A stretch of 64,000 nucleotides of DNA. It comes from Buddleja alternifolia. Its lineage: Eukaryota > Streptophyta > Magnoliopsida > Lamiales > Scrophulariaceae. Shown here in pieces: positions 45,961-57,194 of this stretch. The stretch's first letter is position 1. Every line of letters begins with the position of its first letter. The notes under the pieces are model-generated. The model saw only the letters and a program-made list of their open reading frames with translations, did not search any database and was not told the DNA's origin. Both the position numbers and the translations under genes were made by a program. The DNA is taken from positions 12,744,046 through 12,808,045 of the forward strand of contig CM033393.1 in NCBI GenBank assembly GCA_019426215.1, in the 5' to 3' direction.

Positions 45961-46360
45961 CTAGTAGTATAAATCATTTGATAAAGATGCAGAGCCAACA
46001 CATTTATTTCTAAAATAAATATTGCAAACATTGTTCATAAAACAAAAATCGTATCCAAATTTGACCAAAACAAGAATAAAACAAATGTTTTTGAGCCCAC
46101 TGGGCAAAACCAGGCAATTAACTAAAATAACTAAATGTCCAGTAGATAAAGTAATACAAGAGGATCCTATGTGAGTGGCCGCTATACTATGTTTGCTGTC
46201 AACATTGATCATTACTTCTTGCTCCTCGCGCCTCCTACTTTTTTCCAGATTCTGTTTCAAAACATAGACATGAGCACTAGCTCCAAATTCTAGAATAGAA
46301 GAAGTGGAGAATACAATTATAAAACAATTAGTTTCTAAAACATTAAGTTCCATAAATGTA
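45961..46360 (-). pseudogene. Decayed copia protease region
   Basis: An open frame of 130 codons with SSILEFGASAHVYV where functional copies have LDSGAS-H. The catalytic Asp-Ser is changed to Glu-Phe (near 46285), so protease activity would be lost even without the other lesions. It lies between gag and integrase as expected. Confidence 0.75.
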
Positions 46361-46379
46361 GAAACATCAGCCTTCAGCT

Positions 46380-47149
46380 TTGGGCAGTCACGTTTCCAGT
46401 GACCAGCCTCTTTGCAGTAAAGGCAGATGCTGACTTCTTTGGTTGAACTTTTGAACCTTGGCAGCCTTCCCTTTTCCTATGTTTCCCTCAGCCTTTAGTA
46501 GTGCTCCCTTTCGCTTTCTACCTCTCTTCCTCTTGTAAGAATTAGAAGTTCCTCTAGTGGTGGAGATGGATAAACCAAACTTTTTTCCCTTTAGATTCAT
46601 TTAGCCCTGGGCGCTAATCAATTTGTTCATCAGCCCAGCTAAAGTACATTTGATTTCATTCGTATTGAAGTTTACTATGAATTGGGAAAAAGATCTAGGG
46701 AGTGATTTTAGGATGAGATCAATTTAAAGGTGAAAATCCATGAAAAAGTTGAGAGCCTCCAATCTCTCATTCATGGAAATTATTTTGAGAATGTGGTCAC
46801 CCACTTTCTCTCCTTCTCCCATCCTTGCTCTGAAGAGTTCTCTCGATATCTCATATCGAGCAGTTGTACTGTGCTTCCCATAAAGCTGCTTGAGATGTAT
46901 CATGATAAATCTCGAGTCATCCATGTTCTCATGAGATTGTTGCAGTTCATTATTCATGGATCCGAGCACATAACCCTTGACATAAGTGTTGTCCTTACAC
47001 CAAGTGTTATGGGCCTCTCGTTCATCGTCATCAGAATCCTCTGCAAGGATGGTGGGCTTATGGGATTCAAGTACATAGCTAAACTTATGACAATCCTTAG
47101 GTTCTTGGCCAGTCAGTATAGTTTGGCTTAGTGAGGACTTTTTTCTCAA
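46380..47149 (-). pseudogene. Decayed copia gag
   Basis: The open part 47149-46724 resembles the copia gag core (DDEREAHNTWCKDNTYVKGY, MIHLKQLYGKHSTTARYEIS and ELFRARMGEGEKVGDHILKI). After a break come a basic region and a CCHC zinc knuckle, CLYCKEAGHWKRDC, near 46430-46385. The N-terminus is lost or eroded. Confidence 0.85.
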
Positions 47150-49364
47150 GAAATACCGAAAGTGGGTTGTTAACTATTATGAAAGAGATATATAACTGCA
47201 GAGAATTAAGAAAGATTCAATTAGGTTATTATGTTGTACACCAAGTAAAAATAAGCAGGACTTTGATTTTTGACTTGGCTCCCACTATATTTTTTGAATT
47301 ATTACACTCCCACTGCAATATTCGAAAATATCTTTGGAAAGACTTCGTAGTGAGTGATTGAGTTCTTTAATAAATCTGGTGAGTTACAATCCTTTAATGA
47401 TATATGGCTCAATAAATTTATTAATGTGGCAATCCGTGCCAGATTTGTCGAACATGCGATTCAATCTTTAGTTTGGCTCATAGATCACATGACCTCAACC
47501 TTTTTACGATATATAGGTTGTGATGTATCTGAACTTGGGCCCATCAACTCCTATCAATCTAACAATTGAATTCTACCTTGAAACCTCTCTGTCGATATAT
47601 GGGGCCGAATTGGCTTCGATTGTTAGCATCAAATGCACTTAGAAAATTTAAATAAATATCACGATGCATAACCCCCATTTACTGGGAAGAAATTATGCAT
47701 TTAAACATTAATTCAATTCTCCTAAGTTTGATGGAGAAACGGGACATCCAATTCCCTTTTAATCTAAATTTAGTATTATTCCAGTGGGAGAATTGTAGTT
47801 TATTTAGTCTCACTTTGCACATTAGACATTTATAGTGCGCATACATGCATTATATGTTTTGAAAAATAGAAAACGCCTAGCAATTCTATCACACATGACT
47901 TCCATGGACTTATCTAGATTGAGTCAAGCCAATGGCTCAATCACGGGTTAGGAGGACTATTGATAGTGTTGTATGCCCTGCGAGCCATCTGTTGGCTTGA
48001 ACACTGGATCATAAATACTATGACTGTCTTATCATTTATATAATATCAAACATTGTAGGTATGCTTCTTTACTAATAGTTGCTTATATTGATATAGATAT
48101 ATAAGGATCCCAGGGATTAACTTATGGTTAGGAGAGCTGTCAGGATACCTGTGAAATGCTTTCAAAAATCGTTATCCTAAAACGTGTTCTAAGTCATAGA
48201 GGCTGTGAGATGTGGGATATCACGGGCCTCTCCAAGACTTATTCGTGTGTGTAACTCTTATAGAGATTAGTGTGTTCCTTTCTTAATGGCTGGATGGGTC
48301 AATACATACAATGAGATTCATACTTAAGGGAGTATGGAATCGAAAGACTTCGCAAGAATTCCTTGCTGGTTCTGTCGAACTTGGAGTCCTTTGATTTCGT
48401 AGTGTAAGATAATCCTCAAACCTGCGATGTGATTGGGAAGGGTACTAACTACTATGCCATGATATACACGTGCACTCCAAGAGAGTCATACGGCTACGTA
48501 TGTTGGGTATAGTCTGGTAGTATAGCGGAACAGATGACATTGGATATGGGATCCATCCAGGGCTTAGAGCCTGGCATTTCCTATGCTTTTGTGTAAAGCT
48601 GAATGTTCGATAAAAGTCTTTGGCCAGAGAATAGTCTATGAGAGGGATTGGTGATCCTTGCTTAGAAGATCGGATCATTAGTGTTTCCAACACAGTCATA
48701 GTTTCCAAGGTTATTAGGGTTTCGACCGTCACCAAACCCTAGACCTTAGATAAGAAAAAGATGGAAGGATTCGACTCACATGAAGATCAAAATCAGGATA
48801 GGTTTGCTTTTCATCGGTAATATCTACGAATTCGTGGTGACGTTGCAAGATATAGAACCATGACTAATAGGTGTCTTGGGTTAATTGGTGAAGTTAATCC
48901 AAGGACTAATTAATTATTGAAATTAATTAATCTAGCCTATGGGAAAGGACTTATTGCAAGCTTGTTAATGAGCCTAAGGGGTCACACGCTTACTTAGTGT
49001 AGTACCTATTAGCTAGTTAATTCTTTGTGAGTTAATGGAGAGATAAATTGATTGCAATTAATAGGAAAATGGAATAAATTAATTAAGTGGTCTTAATTAA
49101 TAATAGTCTTATAATTTAATATTGGATTATTAAATTGGGAAAGACTAATTAATTAATATGTGAAAGAGAAAATAAATATATGTAAATAATATGTATAGAT
49201 GTGCTGAAAAGATTTCATCTTGTTCACCAAGTCTATGTATATATATGTATTTAATATATCTTGTAATATATTTTGTAGGATCTATTTTAATTAGTTAGAT
49301 AATTAATTGATATGGAAGGATTTTATAAATACATTTGGATAGATATTGTAGATTTGGTAATATC
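47150..49364. other. Non-coding sequence between copia relic and CACTA
   Basis: No supported gene. 47150-47960 is likely 5' leader and gag remnant of the decayed copia. 47966-48780 begins TGTTGTATGCCCTGCGAGCC and could be an LTR remnant, but no partner or PBS was found. 48880-49364 is AT-rich with many AATTAATT stretches. Confidence 0.5.
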
Positions 49365-49378
49365 CACTACTACAGAAA
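49365..49378. repeat. CACTA terminal inverted repeat, left end
   Basis: CACTACTACAGAAA, beginning with the CACTA pentamer that gives the superfamily its name. The right partner is outside the window, so the match is unverified. Confidence 0.85.
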
Positions 49379-49760
49379 ATGCCTATTACAGCGGGTTTTT
49401 TGGACCTATTACAGCGGTTTTAACTGCTGTAATATGGCTTAGGCCTATTACAGCAGTTTTTAACCGCTGTAATAGGTCCCCTATTATAACGGTTCAATAA
49501 AAAACCGTTGTAATAGGGTAACCCTATTACGGCGATTCTAGCCTGAACCGCTGTAATAGGGTTTTTATTTTTTTATTTAATTAAATTTTTGAACTCTATT
49601 ATAGCAGTTCTAGCCTGAACTGCTGTAATAGGGTACAATTTTTTATTTTTATTTTTTTGAGCCCTATTACAGCGGTTCAGACTAGAACCGCTGTAATAGG
49701 GTCTCGATTTTTTTTAATTTTTTTTAATTTTGCACCCTATTACAGTAATATTCCAGTATA
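49379..49760. repeat. CACTA subterminal repeats
   Basis: About a dozen copies of CCTATTACAGCGGTT and its complement AACCGCTGTAATAGG, mostly in head-to-head pairs that can form hairpins. Subterminal arrays of this kind are where CACTA transposition proteins bind; that role is inferred from the superfamily. Confidence 0.88.
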
Positions 49761-49993
49761 GTGATATTCAATAAACCAACACAACAAATCAGCTGCATAG
49801 TAAAACATAATCAACATAAATAACAAAAACCCCAAACTTCAATATTACCAATTCTTTCGTCCAACAACAAAATTTTATAATCCCCAACAAATGATCACGT
49901 GTTAATTTATAATCAACTAATTAAATTACTCACAATTTAAATATAATAAATCAAATCACAATTTACAACAAGTCACAATGTACAAAAAATACA

Positions 49994-52900
49994 TTACCTA
50001 ATTTCAAAGGAGCTTCTACTAAAATGTATTGTGCCACTTCGCAGCGTATTTCATCAATTTGCTCTTGAGTATAGAAGGATTGAGAATCATTAAAGTACTG
50101 CAAGATATATATATATAGAGATTAATTGGAAACTCAAATGACGTTTCAATTACCTACCAAAGGTTTAATAACTTCAAAAGGGATAGAAATTAAGTATATA
50201 TTACGATTATGCATACCGATGTTGGGATTATAGATTGTCCGTGGCTAATAACCTCTTTCATGAATCTCATAATGAAGTAGCCACAATCCACCACGTTTGT
50301 CTGCCGGGGGCACTACAAAAGTAATCAAAGTTACGTTGTATTAGAACACTAACTTCTATACGAATATATAATGTCTTAAAACTAGAAAACGCTAACCTTT
50401 ATTTTAATCCATTGACAGGCCTTGTTTTTGGATTCATTAGAATGGTTGTTGCGATTTGCACGAAATATGTGCACAACCCTATAAAAAAATATAAAAAATA
50501 AGAAAATATGTCAAAAACAAGCAATTATGTGAAATAAGGAAGATATAAACGTTTTAAAAAAATATTAAATATAATGGATACATGTATTGAATGAAAACTT
50601 ACAAATTGATTTTTTTCGTCATCTCATCTCGGTAATCCGGCTCATCATGCAAAGAATCCAGATAGTAAACGACCTCTTGAAATGATTCATTTGCAAGCAA
50701 CAACCAATGTCCCCTAAAAAGCATTCAAAAGATAAGTTCAAAATTTGTTTTGCGTAACTAGTTTTACAAATTAAAATTGAGTCTTTAGTAGCTCACACGG
50801 TGTTGTAAGGTGCAAGAAATAACTTATTCATTTGTGCACTTTGTATCATAGCACGTGCTATGTACTGCACTTGTTCAGTATGCGTTCCTGTTCCCGCAGA
50901 TACGGAATGTGGGCTAACGAACCCGAAACTTGCTTCTTTTTCTTCGGGGACCACGTACTTAACCCACAAAAATCTAAATTGAGCATAAAAAATAAATTTC
51001 AAGTAACGAAAATAATCATAGTTCAGATGCAATTAAATTATTAAAAAACTTACTTTATGTACACAGAAATGAGAAAGGCTCCTATCTCTTCTTGACACAG
51101 AAGGTGACAGATCTCCTCCTTCCCAATATGCTTTGAGAATGCTAAATTCATAATTCTTTCCTCGATGTCTATAGTGATCTGGTTAGTAATAGACATCATC
51201 TTTATGTACTTGTCAATATATAAAAGCTCATTAGGGAGTGCAGCTAGTTCAAGGTCTGCAAATCCGTCACCTTCACGTGCAAGTTTGGCCACTGGAGGTT
51301 TTGGTTTTACGGCTGAGTGCTTCGACGTTCCTGATTTCTGGTTTCCAGATGATTTGGATGGTCCAAGAGACTATTTAAACAAAGAAAATAAAATGTGATT
51401 GTTACACACCAAAGTATATTTAGTAACCCTAAACAATTGTTATAATTTATTAATGACTAGCTATTAATTACATACCGGTGCATCAGTGACAATGACAAGA
51501 CTCGCTGGCCAAGCAACAAAGGTACCCAAAGATGTAGAAATGGTGAGCACTTCATCATTGAGAGGGACGGGTAGAGGTGTATCTGCCTCAATTGCAGTGT
51601 CAACGCACACTTTCACAAAGTTGGTGGCTAATGGACGGTTGTGAAGTATTCTATCATTCACTCGATTCTACATATGTCCTTTAGCCACCACACGATATGA
51701 TGGTGATGAAAGTGCTAATTGACATGGCACAATAACCTACATATATATATATACACACAACATTTTATTAGAAATTTTTTGTGTGTTTTCAGAAATAGAG
51801 AGTTGAAAGTTACATGATCAATAAACAAGTTCAAATCGTTGCCTTAGGAAGCATTTTAACTGATACTAGGCAGCTATCTTTCAAAGAAATCACCTCATCT
51901 TCATGTGGCTGACGCGATTTAGACGCTTCCATATCATCCATCCGACGTTGCATGGCAAACATTGATTCGGAGAGGCTCTTCACCATGTTTCTGAAGCTTT
52001 CCACCTCTATTTCTTTAGAAGACTTTGGATCCGTAAAGTACTCTCTTTGTCATACCCCAAAGCCAACACCCCTAATGCGACCCGGATGCTCCTTCTTTTT
52101 AAGAGATTTAGCCAATAGATCATCTCGACTCCTCTCGTTTCCACTATGGCTAGTACTCTCTTGTGAAATGCTCTCCTATAATAATACATTTAAAAAATAA
52201 AATAAATTAGTGAACTTTGTTTTTCAATAGTATTTTAAGACAAACATACAACACATTATAGAGCTAAAATTGCAAATAACTCACCATTTCATTCACTACT
52301 CTTCTAAAATTGTCATTGTCAATTTCATTTGTGTTATCGGAACGCGCTATCCTCCACACGAGTGCTCGTGTCACCTCTGTACAATCAAACCCCACATCGC
52401 TTCTTCTATTCATCTATATTTTGATTAAAAAATATATATTTATTAACAAGGAATATTTATTAAAAAAATTGTAAGGATTCACTGGTAAATGAACTACGTA
52501 CCTCGATTTGCTCCACAAGAGCATGTCCAAGACGTGATCTCCTATAAGGATATTTAAGTTCTTTTGCTCTTTCCTGATTTTCCCTACTTAGTTTCTGTTT
52601 ATTACATAATCAAATTATTAGTTAAATATAAACGCAATAACCAACAAATAAAACCGCAAATTAAAATGACTACCTGGAACTCTTCACTTAGGCGAAGATC
52701 TACAAATGTCGTTCAATTGGCTTGAGGTATCTCATATTGTGAGGGTGGGTTGTAATTAATGTTCCCATCATCATCTCGTGCCCACACTCTACTCAAGTAG
52801 CTCCTGAAGTTACGTGCTAGCTTCCTAGCTTCTGCTAGTACGTACTTTTGTCTACTTTCTTCAATATCAAATGCCAACTACAAAAAACAAACAACAAAGT

Positions 52901-53313
52901 ATATATGAAATAATAATTTAGAGAAAATTAAATCAACAAAAAATACATTAAAATTAGAAATATGATAATATCCAAATTACGTTTGTTTCATCCCAAATGT
53001 TTCTTTTTGTTGGTGACAGGACTTTTCACCAATCACTGATGGTAATTGGCACATTCTGCCGAGCCAAGATTCTTATATAACTAACAAATGTTGATTTGTT
53101 TGGATCATTTGTTTGGTCTCTGTCATTCTAGCTGACAGGTAGCCTTATGACTTTACTTCTGGCATTGATAACTTTTTTCATAGCCGTGACACCTCTCCGT
53201 ATCTCCTTTTCATGACGGCTATTTGATCCATATACATCATCCTCAGGAAAATTACCAGTAGGATCTGAAGCCATCGACCTACAAAAGCCAAAAAATACAG
53301 AAGTTAGATTCAT
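49994..53313 (-). pseudogene. CACTA second gene with Ulp1-type protease domain (unit A)
   Basis: A multi-exon gene read right to left. The start lies near 53272 (MASDPTGNFPEDDVYG). Further blocks: LAEARKLARNFRSYLSRVWA (about 52870-52690), SRLGHALVEQIE (52600-52505), SDVGFDCTEVTRALVWRIAR (52415-52285), KKEHPGRIRGVGFGV and MFAMQRRMDDMEASK (52175-51880), then NRPLATNFVKVCVDTAIEAD...VAWPASLV (51735-51478), which resembles plant transposase accessory proteins. The C-terminus has Ulp1/C48 features: GHWLLLL (His, about 50715), YYLDSLH (Asp) and CPRQTNVVDCGYFIMRF (Gln and Cys, 50315-50240). The last block ends near 49994. In-frame stops (after RLPVS near 53128, and in GFGV*QREYF near 52050) suggest it is inactive. 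Exon limits are estimated by eye. Confidence 0.8.
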
Positions 53314-53473
53314 ATAAATTTGGCAATAATAATTTTAAAATAGAAGTTAGATTCATTCGCATTATTCTAGAAAACATTTGGCAAAGTAACGACACAAAAA
53401 TTTGTACCAAGTTCTCGACTTAATCTTCCCCCAAACTTCCAACCACAGCAAACCCAACAAACCCGACAATTAC

Positions 53474-53815
53474 AAATATTGATCACTAGTTAGATCACAT
53501 AAATCACATAAAAATACAAATAAAGCATCATATTTCAAGCAACTAAGTATAAATATTGATCACCAGTTGGATCACATAAAGCATCATATTTCCAGCAACT
53601 AAGTATAAATATTGATCACCAGTTGGATCAAATAAAGCATCATATTTCTAGCAACTACAAATATTGATCACAAGTTGGATCACATAAATAAAAGTAATTA
53701 AAAATACAAATGACACTACATATTTTCAGCAACTAAGTATAAATATTGATCATCAGTTGGATCGCATAAAACATCATATTTCTAGCAACTAAGTTTAAAT
53801 ATTGATCAAAACATA
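53474..53815. repeat. Minisatellite between the CACTA genes (unit A)
   Basis: Six starts of AAATATTGATCAC at 53474, 53551, 53607, 53659, 53741 and 53797, unit 52-82 bp, with core GATCACCAGTTGGATCACAT and GCATCATATTTCTAGCAACT. It lies just upstream of the second gene and downstream of the transposase gene. Confidence 0.88.
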
Positions 53816-53967
53816 AGTCTATCATACAATTATGAAATAAGTTCAAATACCTTTCATCGTTTTGTTCTTGTCATTGGCTTAGCAGTCTTTTGCTTCCCAT
53901 CGGTACGACCATTTTTTTTGGTACGCCGACGAACTGATGGATTAATCCATATCCCCTCTTGGTGATC

Positions 53968-56900
53968 TTATCGCGTATACAATTCATCATCACTTATATC
54001 CAAGTCATCGTCACTATCAATGGATTGTGAATCACCTAATGAGATAGGATTTTCTCCATCATCTTCACTTTCTTCATAATCATCATCCATATAAGTATTT
54101 TTGTTTGCCGATAAAACAATGAACCACCTCTTATCAATAGGATCGGTGACAAAAAACACTTTCTTAGCTTGTGATGCCAAAATAAAAGGTTCATTTTTGT
54201 ATCCCACCCTTTCAAGGTCTACTCGAGTGAAGCCTATTTCACTATTATCGACACCATTTTTATTGCCAACCCACCTACACAAAAATACAGGCATCCAAAA
54301 CCAGCTATAATGAGGCTCCCATATATGTTCAATCACCTCATAATATGATAAATCGGTATAGATAAGGTTATTATCTTTCGCACTTGAGATATGCATTGTT
54401 TGAGCTACAAGACTCACACCACTATTCTGCATTGTATTTCGTTCATCTTGGTCTTTTGTATAGAATGTGCGACCATTTATACGATAACCTAAATAACAAA
54501 ATACTAGTCTGTCCGGACCCATCGATAGCCGTGTCAATTTATCTGAAACTGAAAGTGGATTCTCTTTCTGTTTCTCTTCAGTATGCTTTCGGAACCAATC
54601 AATGAAACTCTTGTTATGCTCTCTTGAAATCCAGCTCTCATTTTTAATTGGATTGAATCTCCTAAGTTGGTTCTTATGCTCTTCAACATATGGGTCAACC
54701 TCATCGGTGTTGTGGAGCACATATAGGTGTGCCTGCTCCCTTTGTGTAACAGGAACACTAACTAATTGCTTTCCAATTACGCTTTTTCCTTCTGTTCTCC
54801 CTCCCACAACATGAGACTTTGGAAGCTCTGCAACATTAGAATCTGCCAGATACTCTGTGCAAAATGTAATGGCTTCATCAACTATGTACCGTCCAACAAT
54901 GCAACCTCCTGGTCGACTACGATTTTTCACATACCTTTCAATACCTTCATATAACGCTCAGCCGGATACATAGATCTCATAAAAGCCGGTCCACATAGTT
55001 GTGTCTCTCTAACCAAGTGAATAGGTAGGTGAGTCATTATATCAAAAAAAGCTGGTGGAAAATACATCTCAAGCTCACACAAAGTGATGACAATTTGTTT
55101 CTAAAGTGCAGGAAATTGTTCAGGATCAAACACCTTGCTCCACATTGCTTTGAAGAAGAAACACAATCTAGTTATCTTGTCTCTCACCTTTTTTGGCAAA
55201 ATGGACCGTATAGCAATTGGTCGCAAATGAGAATCGTTAGTCTTCATGTGCTTTAGCTTCATGTCCTTCATTGATACAAGACTGCTAATGTTTGAAGAAT
55301 ACCCTTCTGGAACTTTCACTCCATTAAGAAACTCACATAATGCAATTTTTTCTTTTCTGGATAGAGTGAGCTTCTGGAGGCAAATAAGTATGTTTCCCCT
55401 TATTTGTTGGTGCCAATTTACCTCTTATCTTCATTTCAACCAAGTCTAACCTTGTCTTTACGCCATCTTTTGTCTTTCCAGGCACATTTAGAAGTGTACC
55501 AATGACACTATCAAATACATTTTTATCAATATGCATAATATCAAGAAAATGTCTAACATGTAAGGACGTCCAATGCGGAAAATCAAAGAAAATTGACCTT
55601 TTTTTCCACCCAGTTTTTGCAAGGCTACCTGCAAAAGTCTTTCCAAATTTGACATCCAAGTCTTTTACATTCTCAAACACGTCTTCACCAGTCAAGCACT
55701 TAGGAGCTCGACCTTCTTCCATATTCCCATTGAAAGCTTTCTTCCACCGACGATATTGATGGTTCCGATTTAGACATCTTCGAAGCCCTTGGAATGTATA
55801 TTTCTGAGAGTGTGTCAATCGTATTGATCTGTACTCTTTACACATATGGGGCATCCACATTGGCCATATACACCATATCACTCGAGATTTGCTCTTGCCG
55901 AAAAATCATTTACTGTTCCAAATAACATTACTCTGAGATTGAAATTTTCTTCTCTGAACCCGTCATATACTTGAATACCAGTCTCCCACAACACCTTCAA
56001 ATCCTCAATTAAAGGAGCCAAGTAGACATCTATATCATTTCTAAGTTGTTTCGGCCCAGAAATGAGTATAGGCATCATTATATGCTCTAGCTTCATGCAT
56101 TGCGATGGGGGAAGGTTGTAGATCATCAAAATCATCGGCCATGTACTATGTGAGCCACTTTGCAAGCCATGAGGGTTCATGCCATCTGTAGCAAATACAA
56201 GTCCCCGGTTTTTTGATTTTTCACCAAATTCAGGAAAATCATCATCAATCTTTTTCCATTGAGGAAAATCTGAGGGGTGTCCTATCTTGTCATCTTCAAT
56301 CCTTTCTTCAAGCCTTCTATCAACATGCTATGTCAAGTCATTGGCAAACTCTTTAATACTGTACATGCGCTTAAATCTTGGTATTATGGGCAAATACCAC
56401 ATTGTTTTGACAAAAGCAGATCCATTCTTCTTGTACCGTGAGGCGCCATATTTTGGATAGGCCTTCAATGATGCATAGTTAGTTCTAAACAGTATGCAAT
56501 TATTGAAACAAGCATGTATCCTCTCATATCCCATGCCAATTGAGGTTAACATCCGTTTAGCCTCATAAGTATGATTAGGTGACACATTATCCTCAGGTAG
56601 CATGCTTTTAATAGACCAAGTAAGTCTGTGAAACTCTTATCACTATACCCATTGTTGGCGTTTAACTTGTATAGGTTTAGGACTGCTTTCAATCTTGTGA
56701 ATTTACTACCACTATATAGTGGTGTCTTTGAATCACTTGTCAAATTGTCAAACATTTTAGGACAATTTCGCAAATCCTCCTCAATCACATTTGTCATCTC
56801 CTCCAAACGATTAGGCTCGTAATCATTTGTGTTGAAATCTTATGATGGATATGATGTACCACCCAAATCATCTGATGTGACATTGCTTTCATCATGTCTT

Positions 56901-57034
56901 GTCCAACGTGTGTAGCTTTTATCAATTCCATTCCACACCAAATGATCTTCCAAGTCACATGGACTATCAATAAACCAACACAACAAATCAGCTGCATAGT
57001 AAAACATAATCAACATAAATAACAAAAACCCCAA
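53968..57034 (-). pseudogene. CACTA tnp2-type transposase (unit A), broken
   Basis: Blocks in order: LVWNGIDKSYTRWTRHDES (N-terminal, near 56930), EDLRNCPKMFDNLTSDSKTP, NYASLKAYPKYGASRYKK, ATDGMNPHGLQSGSHSTWPM, FREENFNLRVMLFGTVNDFS, CLNRNHQYRRWKKAFNG, HVRHFLDIMHIDKNVFDSVI (tnp2 core), then ELEMYFPPAFFDIMTHLPIH and LCGPAFMRSMYPAERYMK (DUF4218-like), and a C-terminal part with YYEVIEHIWEPHYSWFWMPV (DUF4216-like) and an acidic tail ending at 53968. It would cut and move the element. Lesions shared with unit B: stops near 56327 and 55879, and frameshifts near 55830 and 54935. Lesions unique to A: homopolymer length changes near 55346 and 56608. The extreme N-terminus (past about 56966) is fused to unrelated unit-B sequence by the tandem junction. 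Confidence 0.9.
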
Positions 57035-57194
57035 ACTTCAATATTACCAATTCTTTCGTCCAACAACAAAATTTTATAATCCCCAACAAATGATCACGTG
57101 TTAATTTATAATCAACTAATTAAATTACTCACAATTTAAATATAATAAATCAAATCACAATTTACAACAAGTCACAATGTACAAAAAATACATT

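Larger units (their letters stand above)
49768..56966. repeat. CACTA interior, tandem unit A (7199 bp)
   Basis: Direct duplicate of 56967 onward. Both start TCAATAAACCAACACAACAA. Unit A runs from the 3' flank of the second gene to the 5' part of the transposase. By eye only about eight differences are visible over 7 kb. Confidence 0.95.

Noticed and set aside
47966..48780. A second LTR for the decayed copia element
   Set aside because: It starts like an LTR (TGTTGTATGCCC), but I found no matching partner on the left side and no primer-binding site, so it stays unassigned.
50832..51398. Plus-strand frames repeated in both CACTA units
   Set aside because: Their exact duplication merely reflects the tandem copy; they are antisense to the Ulp1-type gene's exons.
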